Source: Ectocarpus siliculosus
Lineage: Eukaryota; Sar; Phaeophyceae; Ectocarpales; Ectocarpaceae
Reading direction: 5' to 3'
NCBI GenBank assembly: GCA_000310025.1
Contig: FN649759.1
Coordinates: 877,723-941,722 of the forward strand
Length of the DNA: 64,000 nucleotides
Shown: positions 23,350-34,799 of the stretch, piece after piece
Layout: each line of letters begins with the position of its first letter
Numbering within the stretch: position 1 is the stretch's first letter
Translations under genes and position numbers: made by a program
The notes under the pieces: generated by a model
What the model was told of the DNA's origin: nothing
What the model saw: only the letters and a program-made list of their open reading frames with translations
The model's database searches: none

Positions 23350-24790
23350 AGAGATGAAATAACAACTTCACGGTTCTTGGTGGTTCGCTCTAACGTTTAA
23401 ATTGGGCGATTCCAAGACAAAGGATATTGTGTGTGGGCCGCCCAATCGTCGATAAAAAAAACATGCGGAAAAGAAGGCCGTTCGTTTAGGTCTTCAAGGG
23501 TATGCCTTGAAACGCCATCCCTGTTATTTCGTTGTTCCGTGACGGTGATTATTGCTACAAATGTTTTTTTCCTCGAACGTCAAACTTCTACGCAATAGAT
23601 TAATCTCCTTGGCGGTGTGCCTACTGCACCATTCATATCCTCCCAACTATTGTTCGCCTGATAGGACACAAACCTCTCTACATCATTTCAATAAATCATA
23701 AAGAGCTTGAGCTCCCCCGTCGATACAACTGCAATGAACCTTTTCAGAAGAGGACTTAATAAAGCTCGAGATCGAGGTGCTCAGGTTTTGAGTATCATCA
23801 CACCGCAGAGAAGTAGCCCAAAATAAACCAAAAAAGGGTGATTCACATGCGGACGGACAGCCACGTTTCGCCACAAGGATCACACTACAGCCATTCAACG
23901 CCGCCGTGGTCAGCTCAAAGCGGTGACCTTGAAGTAATTATATCGTTAGGACTGAGGGAGTACGTGAGTACATACGGTCGACGTACCCAAGGGTCAGCGG
24001 TCATCGTGACGTGCCTTTCGAAACTCTTTCAATGTTTCGAAATTGAATGGTCTGTGGTGCTTCGCAGTAGACAGGTTATTTGCTTCCTCGCAAACCACTT
24101 GTTCGGAGGTGTTGTACTTGTATGCATACCAAATGATGAGCAAATTGGGCGTGGAAGTGTGCAAACGCCTGCCTATGTTACCCTCCACCCCCCACTCTCG
24201 TTCGTGAGTCCGCCAAGTTATTGTGCTCTCTCTCGCTGGGGTGTGTTTCGTGTGTGCAGTGCTGTACGGCATGAAGTCCCATGGGGTACTCCGGGAGCCC
24301 CGCTCTTGACCATTCCTAAAGAGCTAAAAAATTAGCGCGCAAGCGATGACAGCATGAACTGACAACAATACAGTAATTCGGGGCAAATCAGGCCGCAAAT
24401 CAGGCCGCAAATCAGGTGGTCAAGAAGAAGGAACGACTCACACACCAGCTCTTTCAAGTAAGACTATCCACGCCGACACCATGGTGCGGATGCCTCCTTC
24501 GCCTCTATCTACGTAGAGCTGTTCATGTTGACCGCACTGCTCTACTGCTTCTTCGAAAGGCAAAAGAACATTGTTTTGATTTTCCCTATCCACCGCTCGA
24601 ACGTACAATAATTCAACCACAACGCCAGGCAGCTTTCCCCTCCGTCCTTCGAAACAGCGAAAACAATATTGTAACATCCTCCCTTGTTTGTGTTAGAAGG
24701 TTAAAGTAACAGCTCCGCACACGCCCCGGGTTGCTGCAAACGAACTCCCCGCAAGTCAATAGAAATCAACGACAAATATTCTGGAGTCCT
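23350..24790. other. Region upstream of the beta-helix gene
   Basis: I could not find further exons with the RF..G pattern here. A threefold 12-base repeat (CAAATCAGGCCG) lies at about 24385-24418. The 5' exons and promoter of the beta-helix gene are either here without clear signals or displaced by the LINE insertion that starts at about 24.8 kb. Confidence 0.4.
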
Positions 24791-25258
24791 CCGCTCCCTC
24801 TGCGCGCTATGCGAGGTAACAACTGAGACTAGGAGTCAGCATCACGGGCCAGAGAGAAAGAGGTACACCCCCTTGGTTCAATCTTGGTGCTTCACACGCA
24901 AGCAGAGACAAGGCCATCTGACACGGAAAAAGAGAGAAAAAAGAGAGAAAAAGAGCGACATTGACGAAAAGAGAAAAAAGATAAAAGGAAACAGGAAGAA
25001 AAGAGAAAAAAAAGAGAAAAAAAAACGAACAAGAAAAAGAGCGAGGACAAAAAGAGACCAGGCCGAAAATAACAAGAAATATGAGACAGAATAAGGCACA
25101 CGGTGGAGAGACCGCTAACGAACGAACAAGCAAACACGCAAACATGGCCACCAACCAGCGATACATGGTAGTGGTACGTCATCACTAGTGGGGGGTTGGT
25201 GCAATGGTGCAGCGTTGGGGGGGGGGGATTGGCTAAAAGAAATTCAATCCGGCACGTA

Positions 25259-26925
25259 TCACGCCACTCGGTCCGTCTCTTCTCGTTTGCTTTCTTCCCT
25301 CGCCGTCTCGTCCGTCTCCTGCCCCCCTCCCGCCCCGTTGGTTGTTGGCTTGTGGTCTCGTTTGAGCGCTCGTTGTCGGCTAGCCTCTTCTTCCTTCTTG
25401 TGCCAGGAGGTCATGAACCTCTCAGCTCCCTGCAGCACCGCCGCATGCCAGGGTACTCCCCCCTCCACCTTCGCGGCTTCCGTCCACTTTAACTTCGGTG
25501 CCGTGTCTTTCGGTACCGGGACTCCGAGACAACCTGGATCGGTTTTCGTAGATCCGTGGTCGCCCCCCAATGCCTTCAAGTCGTCGAGCACACACTTCGG
25601 CCAGTTCTGTTCCTGTCCCCCCGTACGTCGCTTCTCCCCCCCCGTCAGTTCGCCGAGCACCAGTCGTTTCGGGAGTCGCCCGTCCGGCTGCCTTGCCAAT
25701 GATCCCGCGAACGGTAGGCGTCGTTGTCGGATCGTGGCTTCAACGCTCTGGCATTCGACCCTCTTCAGCGTCTGGGCGAAAAATGCCGGTAGGTGTCTTT
25801 CTTGCGCTTGTACCCGATGATTCGGAGAAGCAGTCGGTGATGTATCGGCCGCAGCGTCTGGTAGTGGCCGCTGAGTGGTGACCATGTCATGCAGCCGTAC
25901 AGCAATGCCTCCATCGCCTCCGCCTGGAGGAGGCGGATCTTGAGTCGGAATGGCGCTTTCGGTCTGTCGAAGAGCTCCCGGCCATATCGCCTGAGGCACG
26001 CCCACGCTCCTCTGCTCCTTGTAGTTGATCTCCCAGGTGAGGTCGCCATGTTCGTTGATCAGGCCACCAAGGTACCGGAACTCGGTCGTCGGGGCGTATT
26101 TCTGTCCCGCGGCTTCGATGGTCAGCGGTGGAGGCGGGGGGGGCTGTGGTGTTGTAGTCGGCTTGTCCTTCGCGCGCTTCAGGAGTGTCTCCGTCTTCTT
26201 CTCCGATACCGTCAGCCCGAACTCCCCGAACACCTCAACGATGATGGTCATCATTCTCGCCAGTCCTTCTGCAGACCTCGATACGACGCCGGCATCATCG
26301 GCATAGAGCATCCCCCATACTGCCCTCCGTACTCGGTCAAGGGGTGTCTCCTCCGCCCCGCTTCCGTCTTCCCTTCCTCCAAGCACACCAGGCTCCGCAG
26401 AACAACACCATCGTCGCTGAAGCGGATGACAACGACCTCGAGGACCTCGGCGAAGAAGATGTTGAACAGAAGTGGGGATAGCACACATCCTTGTCGCACG
26501 CCCTGTGTCACGAAGAACCAGTCCGATAGTTCTCCGTCGTCCATGAGCACCCGGGCCCGCATTCCATCATGGAATTGGCGGATGACTTTGATCAGCTTCG
26601 CGGGAATCCCAGCCCTGGCCAGCACTTTCCATAGCATCTCTCGGTCCACCGAATCATACGCCTTCTTCAAGTCGATGAAACACATTTAGAACGGTATTTT
26701 CTTTCTCCGCCCCAGCTCCTGGAGGCGGCGCACGACGAACAGCATGTCGACGGTGGATCGCCCGGGTCGAAATCCGCACTGTTCCTCCGGGAGGATGTTG
26801 TTGGCTTCGCAGAAGGCGCTTAGACGGTTGGTAATGATCTTGATGGGGACCTTGCCTACGTGAGATAGTAGCGAAATCCCCCTGTAGTTGTTACAGTTGG
26901 ACCGGTCACCCTTCTTGTACAGCAC
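25259..26925 (-). pseudogene. Reverse transcriptase of LINE copy 2, disrupted
   Basis: RT blocks in order: [18 protein letters not shown] (26920 region), [27 protein letters not shown] (finger/palm, first acidic residue), [16 protein letters not shown], and YADDAGVV (active site) in the frame ending at 25259. A TAA stop interrupts the frame just before the [11 protein letters not shown] block near 26686. A frameshift near 26360 separates that block from the YADD block; a C-run differs there from copy 1. Another shift lies near 25950. The active-site residues themselves are intact, unlike copy 1. Not expected to make active enzyme. Confidence 0.85.
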
Positions 26926-27500
26926 CTTGATGGTTGCATCCTTCCACTCTTGCGGAATATCTCCTCCGTTTCACACCTTTACGAGGATGGTATAGAGGTA
27001 CCCCAGGGCGAAGGGTTCGTCGTCATCGATTTTGAGCAACTCGGCAGGGAGGGAGTCATGGCCGGGTGCCTTCCAGTTCCTGACGCCTTTCGTTGCCCGT
27101 TTCACCTCCTCGAGTTCTGGCACCTCTCCCAACCGTTGAGTGCCACGTGTCGCTGGCCGCTGCGTCCCTCGTTCGATGATGTCTGGGTTCAGGGTAGGGG
27201 ATGTGGTGTTGAGCAGGGTGCTGAAGAATCTCGCCCACCGCTGGAGGATGTCGTCCCTGTTCCGGAGTAATACGCCGTTCTCATCCACGACGAACTGCTG
27301 TCCCCCCGCTTGTCTCCCGCTGAGGCCCACTGATCTCTTGAGGTGTTGGTACAGTCCTCGCATGTCGCGTTCTTTGTAGATTGCTTCGAGTTCATTCACA
27401 TATCCGTCCAGGTGGGCATAAATGCCCGTTTCGACTGCTGTAGCCACTCCCTTACACGCTGCTTTCAGAGCCCTCCACGTTGCTGAGTTCTAATTGCCCC

Positions 27501-28460
27501 TCATCGCTCGGCGCGCTTCCCGCCGTTTGGTAAGGGCATCCTCCAGTACTGCTCTCTTCTCTGGGACTCCTGCGTGCGGCGTCTCCGCGGTTCCTCCCCT
27601 AGGGTCGTCCGCGCTGCTTCGAGGAGAGCATTGGTAAAGTCGGTCGCCAATTCCGCGGCGGTGGTTGTTCGCTCGTCCAGTTGTGTGTCGAGGTTGAGGA
27701 GGAACCGATTGGTCACCACACACCGTGCTGCTTCGAACTGCAATTCCCGTCGGTTGAATTGCATCTGTTTCGGTTTAGTCCGGACTGCACGGTTGTGGGC
27801 AAGCCTGCCACCGACATTGACGGTGGATACTACCATGTTGTGGTCTGAGTCTGCTTTGACTGGGCGAATCGGCTGGGGGATGACAACCACGTTAGATACT
27901 CGGTCGTGATGTACCTGCCTAGTCAGGATGTAGTCAAGGCGCTTGCAATCGGTTCCCGACACACCGTTGCATGTGCGGTATATTCCGCCCTCGCGTGTCT
28001 CAAAGAACGTGTTCATGAGAGCTAGCCTGTTTTCCGTTGCGAAGTTCAACAGTAGCATTCCATTGTCGTTGAGCTCATCACGCCCGTACATTCCTATTAC
28101 CCTTCCGTCCCCTCCGTCCAACCTATCTCCCGTCCGCGCATTGGCGTCCATCAGGACATACACCAATTCTTTTTCTTTGGAAGGGATCCTCCGCACGAGA
28201 CTCTCAAGTTTCCCCCAGAACACGCGCTTGCTGTCTGCGGTTGAAGGTTCGGTTGGAGCATACGCGGCTACGAAGTTGACCGCTCCACGGTGGCCTGCCA
28301 ACATAAACCTCATGGCCGTAAGGCGTTCGTCAATAAACTCCGTAGTGAACGTGGATGCCTTGTACAGTGACTCTTTGACGGCTATCCCCACACCATGGGC
28401 TACACCAGTCTCCGTACCACAGCAGAACACTAAACCCGATAATAACCCTAAACCCAGATC
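27501..28460 (-). pseudogene. LINE endonuclease domain (EEP family), N-terminally incomplete
   Basis: An open frame of about 310 residues. Motifs: GVGIAVKESL, VYVLMDANARTGD (catalytic Asp/Asn block), RTCNGVSGTDCKRLDYILT and SDHNMVVSTV (the SDH motif of exonuclease III/DNase I-like nucleases). In LINEs this domain nicks the target strand to prime reverse transcription. The N-terminal metal-binding part (WN and the conserved Glu) is missing, because a TGA lies about ten codons upstream at 28461-28463 and no homologous sequence was recognised beyond it. The copy is therefore also 5' truncated or rearranged. Short CCCTAAACCC-like words near 28440-28455 are probably coincidental. Confidence 0.85.
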
Positions 28461-28529
28461 TCATGACAGCAGTAAGTCACAACCGCCAAACTCAGGATCC
28501 CCCTCTCAACAGTGCTAGGGACCGTATAT

Positions 28530-30265
28530 CCGTCTTTGCTGGGTGGTCTTTCGAGGTCTAGATCCACTTGCGGAACCTCGGCCTACCCCAAGGACGGGGG
28601 GGGCAGGCCTGGGAGGGATATGCATACGTACATACAAAGAAATGTTCGCATCTCCGATGCGGAAAAAAATTGAGTAGGCTACACAACTAACTGCCCGCGC
28701 CGGTTGGAGGCCTTTCAGCTCGGGGTGCTAACAAAGAGCGACAAAAATCAAATGAACGAGCTCATCGCACAAGCCCTCTTGCTAGCAAACGAATGCCCCA
28801 GCCTCGTATGCCTGTCCAAAATGTTCACCCGCCCGACAAGCTTCGCCCGAAGAAAAAGAAGACAGACCCACTATATAGAGGTAAGGAAAATTAGCTCAGG
28901 CTGAGGGCGCGCCGCAGGCCTCCGTTCGGCGCCCGAGAGCCAAGCGGCGGGATTGCGCCCACTCTCAAGTCGACACGATTAGCGTCGAGTGTTGGCGCGC
29001 GACGCGGGGGCCGCCGCTCGCTCTTCCGCTCCGCGGAGCCCTCCGGGAGCCCCCTGTCAGCGAGACGCCGCCGCTCGGGGCTCCGGGCGTCCAGCGACAG
29101 GCGAGCTGCACGCGCCGGCGGGACGGCTCAAAACCACGTCGTTGCACTTTTTCTCTCCACCTCGGACCCCTCCGCTCGGGACTGTCGTTCCAATCTAAGA
29201 TTCAGCGATCCGATTGGTAGCTAACGTCTTTCCGTGTTTTTGAGAACTTGAAGTGACGTGTGTGGTGTGTTGTTGCTGTTGTTGTGCATTGTGCACTGCA
29301 ACACGCATCTGTGCATGTATGCACTACTGCTGTATGTGGCAATATGTTGTTGTGTGACCGCATGGCGCGTTGAGAGATGCAACTTTGCTGTGCGTGGTGC
29401 TGCCGGCATTTTTTTCTGCAGCTGCGCGATGCTGCTGGGATTGCGCGTGCGGCAAGCTGTTGACCTCAAAGAATACAGACGGACGTGCGTTCTTTCATTC
29501 TTCACCATGCTGTCGGTATTTTTTGATAACTTCAACCTATCTCGGAACATGAATTTTGAAGAAGAGATGACAACCGCGTGCACGTGACGCACGTTACTGC
29601 ATGCATGTATCGCGGATCGTGTACGTATATCTATAGCAGGTAACATACACATACATACATACATACATACAAGCAGTACATCCCCATTTTCCTACCTTTC
29701 GTGCACTGTTTACTGTTTACCACCTGTGTGTGGTGTTGTAACGCTGATGCCACCCCTGTATGCGCGCCACCCTTGTATGCGCGTGCGGTAGCGGGCAAAT
29801 ATTTCTTCCGGAAACAAATGAGAAGACGGAAGCCGGACCACTCGCGGCGTTCATTGTGACAGAAAAAACTGGCTCTCGGAACTCGGAACACATCACATGC
29901 GTCTCGCTCATGTTTGTTTCTCATGATCAGCTCTGTGTGCTGGATCTCTCTGCGGTATGTATGTATGTGGTCCGGAGGACGACAGACACCGGGTGTGTGT
30001 GTAGTGTGCGAACATTAAACTTTACGGAGTACTGATCTAGACTGACTGCTGTATGTTGCTGTATTGTATGTAGTCTCACGGCTGTATATACTTATATAGC
30101 TATGGTACAAGCCGCACTTGCACACACAGACAGACAGGTCAAAGCGCACGCTACGCGCACTCAAAGTAGTAGCAGCCAAACAAGGCAAACAAGTAAGTGC
30201 AGTTTTCTTCTTCTGTTGCTATACGGTATCTATCTGTCTTTAATCTGGAGAGTAGCGTAGACTCC
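28530..30265. other. Gene-poor sequence with GC island and simple repeats
   Basis: A markedly GC-rich island spans about 28900-29180. A TACA microsatellite lies at about 29641-29672. A 66-codon plus frame at 28704-28904 has protein-like composition (KNQMNELIAQALLLANECP) but no known homologue and no visible splice context. Nothing else is supported. Confidence 0.4.
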
Positions 30266-30385
30266 CCCGTGACACTCGGTCACAGGGTCCCAGATTGTTT
30301 ACTGTAGAAGCGCGTTGTGTTTTTTCCACCGCACTGAGACTGACGTCTTCATTGGTCAGCCGGTTAGCGCGGTCAGATTCTTGCT
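30255..30385 (+). mobile_element. Solo copy of the CA-tailed LINE 3' end
   Basis: Carries the same landmarks as 9020-9140: CACAGGGTCCCAG, GTGTTTTxxxC, GCACTGAGACTGACGTCTT, CATTGGTCAGCCGGTTAGCGC. The CA tail is missing; similarity stops after GCGGTC. A detached fragment of the R2-like family. Confidence 0.75.
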
Positions 30386-30389
30386 TACA

Positions 30390-32440
30390 GTACGGGCCCG
30401 CAATTAAGAAACATTCCGCGAAGAAGAAAAGGCTCAACTTTTTAGTAAAAATAATAAGAAAATATGACTAAGAAACACAGCTCAATCTCGGCCATAACAT
30501 AAGAAACGTCCTAACAAGAAACAAACATGATCGTGCGATATCCCCAATGCATGAGAAACAAGGGTTGCTGGGGGAGTGTATCCAATATGAAACGTTCCAG
30601 TGCTGCTGCTCCTTCCGTGCTCCCACTCCCCCCGTACCTAGCTGGACAACGTTTTTTTTCGTAGGGCGGGAGAGTGATTGTTGGCGCTGTCCCCCCCACC
30701 TCCGCGTTATTTAGCTACCGACTCGGCGCCGCCGCGGGCTGCTTTACCCACGGCTGCATGGATGTTTGGTGTTGTTGTATGCATCTTCTTAGCCAGAAAT
30801 TAAAGAAAATGAGAAATAACAGAATCAGGAGGATGCGACCGTCCAAAGGAATAAGAAATGCCTTCCTTTTAAGAAAATTGACGACTTCGGTTGGTCCTTC
30901 GACGCAAAGTAAGGGATTGAGCCTCGACCCGATCTTGACGTTTCTTATCTCCGGGCCCGTACTGTATACTAAAGACAGACAGGTGCACACACATACATGC
31001 TGGCTGGTGTGCGCCAGAAGCTTTAACGTTTGTTTGACTTGCCGTTCCGTGAAAAAAAACGTTTTTTTTTCGTTGCGTTAACAATAACCTTTAGAGTATC
31101 GATGAAAAAGCTCGTGGCGGTGTCAGCAGAGATGCAGAGCAGTGCACACATCTCCGTGCACACTGCCGAGCCAGAGGTCGGGAGGTCGGCATGCACATAA
31201 TATATATACACATCCATCCGCGCGGCTGCGGGCTTTCAACCAAACTAAATCCAGAAAACCGTTGAAAATGTTGAGCTCGCGCCGACCTGCCGCGAATCCT
31301 TTGATACGAAGCTACAATCTATGCGTACGTATTTATTTATTGCTGTCGTTTCTCTGCTGGTAATTTTTCCCATGTTCTTGCATCACCCCTTGCCGCGGTG
31401 CTCTGTTAACATAATGGTTGGGTTGGGTCAAGAGCGTTCGAGATCTCGTCTGTGGACGAAAATGAGAGAGAGGCTGGCCACCGAACTACTGCTGTGTGGA
31501 CCATTCGTGTGAATTGCCACAGGGAAAGAGAGCAGCGACACCAATGTCGCGGTCTAGACATCGGGAGGCAGTTGGACTGGACGCCTGATGGCGCTCACCT
31601 TGCCGTCGCCAGGATGCCAGCTGCCACGACCACAGCAGCCCACGGTTGATGCATCATTTCGGAGCCCGGCGTACAAAGGGTTCTTGTTTTCGCCTTCGGT
31701 TCCAACCCCGGCTTATCTGAGACAGCAAGCCTTCTCTCGGTAACGAGGATTGCCGTCGGGTGTAAGGAGGTTGCGCAGCCTTTCTTTTGCCTCTTCGTGC
31801 TAGTTGCTGTGCTCACAGGGCCAAATGGGGATGCGGCAGAAGTTGGTTGTGTGTGACTGCCGCCATCTCATTCGAAATACCCCGCACGACAGATCTCCGA
31901 AAATTATGCGGCGCGATGTGCACCCTTTCGGATGGCGGAGCAATGCACGATCTGATGACCTCATGACTCACGACCTACAGTACAAGCTAGGCTACCGCGC
32001 GTAAGGGCCCATCTCTTACTCCTTCTTCCCACATTGCTGAACGCCCAACCGACCTCTCTCGCTTGATTTCTTGTCGCTTCCAGTATTGTTGTCATTTTGG
32101 TCTGGTGGACGCCGCATCCATCGCCGTCGGCGCTACTGCTATAAGCAGGGAGGAGACCCGCCGCACAGGACACGAGTACAGATCAACACGGACGGGTGTT
32201 GATCTCGTCGTCCATAACTGCATACGACCATACTGCTTCCTTTCCATGCAACGAGGGAAACAAGATATGGTTGGAACACAGAATCCGTGAGTTCGTGTTG
32301 GCAATGCATACGTATATATGTGTGGAGGTGTTGGCCCGTCCGATTTATCATGTTATATATATACTTACAGGATGGTCGTCGTGACGTGATACATTTCTTG
32401 TTATTAGGAAAAAACTAAAAAAAAGATGGCTCGATTTTTG
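30390..32440. other. Unassigned intergenic sequence
   Basis: About 2 kb without a supported gene. Short open frames at 30674-31081 and elsewhere have no motif or splice context. A T-rich run sits near 31055-31072. Confidence 0.4.
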
Positions 32441-32445
32441 AATTT

Positions 32446-33066
32446 CTACAGCAGTATGGACCAGACGCCGACTTTACATGGAAGTCGTACGAGTGTCGAC
32501 TTAGTTGTGCTGTCACAGCATCTTCCACGCACTTCTGCCAGTGCTGGTTTGTTGATTGGAGCCTTGTAGGTCGAGATACAGCAGTGGGATTCTCGGGTTG
32601 TGGAGGCAAAAGTGAACCAGAGCAAAAAATTTCATGCATAGCTCGATTATTACTGCTGCTGTGTTTTTGCTACATACAGCAGTATGGACTAGACGCCGAA
32701 CGACGTCCGCGTGCTACAAGTACCGCAACGACCTAACGGGATGGGATACTTCCTGCCACGACGAAGCATAGTACAGTGCGATGCAAACATCCGTTCGTGT
32801 GTCGCGCGGCTGCCACATGTGTCGACGACAGGTACACGTAGAGCTCTCGCCATGTTGTCGTTACCGCGCAGGAGGACCCCTCGGAGATGTTCCACATGGT
32901 GCTACAACGACAGCAGTACTACTGTACATAGATGTCGTAGGAGAGTGGAGTTGTGCTGTCACGGCATCTCCCACGCACTCTCCTACCGGTGCTTGTGTCG
33001 ATTGGAGTCTTGTAGGCCGAAATACAAGAGTGGGTTGGACTCCGGGGTTGTGGAAGCAAACCTGCC
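32446..33066. repeat. Diverged direct duplication of about 170 bases
   Basis: The segment 32446-32620 resembles 32915-33062 in the same orientation: TTGTGCTGTCAC(A/G)GCATCT, CCACGCACT, TTGATTGGAG or CGATTGGAG, CTTGTAGG, and GGGTTGTGGA(G/A)GCAAA. An extra ACAGCAGTATGGAC word recurs at 32448 and 32678. The encoded peptides (CAVTAS, VDWSLVGR) stay similar in one frame, so a coding origin is possible. Confidence 0.6.
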
Positions 33067-33069
33067 TGC

Positions 33070-34630
33070 AACAACAGAGAAGGCGGTGTTCTATTTACTA
33101 TAATAGAGTATCCCGCTCAACTTTTTTTTTTCGCGGCATGTGGTCGCATATTTCTTTGCCACTGCCGAAAAAGACCGCTGGATCTTTACGCAGTACATCT
33201 TTTGCATTTATCATTTTACACTGAACGACGCAGGACGGGTCGACCTTCATCGTTGTTGTTGTTGCTGTTGTATCCACATTAAAAACCGTTCCGACGTCCT
33301 CCTCGATACTTGTGGACTACCTGTTGGAAATTGTGGGAATCCCTTCATTCTGAGAGAGAGAGCCATAGGTCGCCATCCGGCCTTTTCTTTTTTTGTATGC
33401 ACTTTTCTTCTTGTGAAGTTTTGACGTTGCGCTTGCCATCGTCGCCGCGTAAGTGTTTGTGTCTTCAAACCTTCTCAGCCGGCCTTCAAACTTCTTGTTG
33501 ATAAGTCTCCGTGTGGTAACTTCTCCGCGCATGAGTCATATGCAGCTATGACCTGCGCTTTGACTTTCATGATGGGTATTTTACCTCCCCGTCTTGCGTT
33601 GGTGAGTACCTGCGATATACAGAAGGATCGCTCCACGACGCAAACAAACGTCGACGTCTCCGTTTTTTTTGTTCCCGTCGCACTCCATCCTTGCGGGGGT
33701 TTTCACCCCGAGTTCGAACGTGGGGTGCAATTTCCTCTCTTCGTACCTTCCTCGTCGGCCTTCTCCGTCGTTGTGTACATAATGTATACCTCGATTTTTC
33801 GGCTTTTCGATTCCGATAGACAAGACTACGGACTGACATTTTCCTTTCACCCCCGACGGGACCGCGCGCTCGTCGAGTGCCGAAATTCTTCATCACTTCC
33901 TTGCCTCTCCCAACACCGTCCCTTCTTCCCGCCCTTACAAATCCTCTCCCCTTCTTCTTCTTCTTTCCGTCCTCCCGGACACTCACCACCATCCGTCCTG
34001 GACGTTGGCCCACAGCCCCATTGGGGGGCGGGGGGCCAATCCTTAACCCTAGTTTGCATTATTTGTCAGTACGCAGTTGGCACGAGCTCGGCCACACATC
34101 AACACATCAACGACACAGAGCACACTGGCGGTGCAGTTGAAAACCTCGCAACACCTTCTGTCTCTAGGCCATGGTTTGAATCTGTTTGGAGTGCAGCGCT
34201 CGCAGTAGTCCGTGAGTGTACACACAAAACGAATCAAGGACGAAGAGACTGTGTAGACCCCGACGTATGTAGTTTACATGTAGCAGGTCCACCGATGGGT
34301 TTTAGAGCCAACAATAAATCGAAAACGCAAAAGAAGATCTTCATGCTCAGGAACCTCGATCTTAGACTCAAAAAACAATCAGTAGAGGATATCATGGAGT
34401 AATGAGATACGCTTTGGTACGCTCAGATCTGCTGCTGGAGCTGTGACAGACGGAAGGATGTCGCCGGGTCCAAAAACTCAGCACTATACTGTAGAAGTAT
34501 TGAAACCAAAAACATTCCATGCTGTACTACAGTATTGTAGCAACCACGAGCCCCACCCTCTGCGAATCGTCCGAGGCAGCTAGCGGTATGAGCTATTGAT
34601 GTACGCCCGCACTTCAGGAGATGGGGTATT
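33070..34630. other. Region with one long but unrecognised open frame
   Basis: A plus frame at 33548-34402 (284 codons) begins at an ATG, is rich in Ser, Pro and Phe, and has no recognisable domain. It overlaps an equally long minus frame. I cannot support it as a gene. A microsatellite-like GTTGTTGTTGCTGTTG run is near 33250. Confidence 0.35.
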
Positions 34631-34639
34631 TTGCGGCGA

Positions 34640-34795
34640 GTGCAGGAGTGGATGATTTGGATCGAGATTGGTCGGGTGTGCGGACCCGCACCTGCAGCCT
34701 TCGACAGCACACGCCCCCATCCACAGATCTGAGCGTGCAACTGCGCACGCCACTTTACTACTGCTGTGTCCCTTGCGGGGGTGTAGCTGAAAATA
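34640..34795 (-). mobile_element. MITE family B, partial copy 2
   Basis: The reverse complement contains CAGATCTGTGG, GGGGGCGTGTGCTGTCGAAGG and CTGCAGGTGC, matching the copies at 11.5 kb and 57.6 kb. Only one arm is preserved. Confidence 0.55.
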
Positions 34796-34799
34796 TCGG

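Larger units (their letters stand above)
24840..28465 (-). mobile_element. Non-LTR retrotransposon (LINE), copy 2, longer
   Basis: This shares its 3' 2.3 kb with copy 1, then continues to an endonuclease region. Order on minus: endonuclease-exonuclease-phosphatase domain (28460-27501), linker (27447-26971), reverse transcriptase (26925 to about 25765), a C-terminal region and a purine-rich 3' tract (25095-24918 on plus). The C-terminal motifs (EALLYGCMTW, HHRLLLRIIG, a RRLPFAGSLAR stretch, EQNWPKCVLDDL) resemble RTE/Jockey-group elements; the exact clade is uncertain. The body is broken by an in-frame stop and at least two frameshifts. The left boundary is not sharp, as the part at 24790-24917 has no counterpart in the window. 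Confidence 0.9.

Noticed and set aside
28440-28455. CCCTAAACCC words resembling plant-type telomere repeats
   Set aside because: Only one or two units at a LINE end; too short to mean a telomere insertion.
33548-34402. 284-codon plus-strand open frame starting with ATG
   Set aside because: No recognisable domain, no splice context, and an equally long antisense frame; composition is Ser/Pro-rich as expected by chance here.
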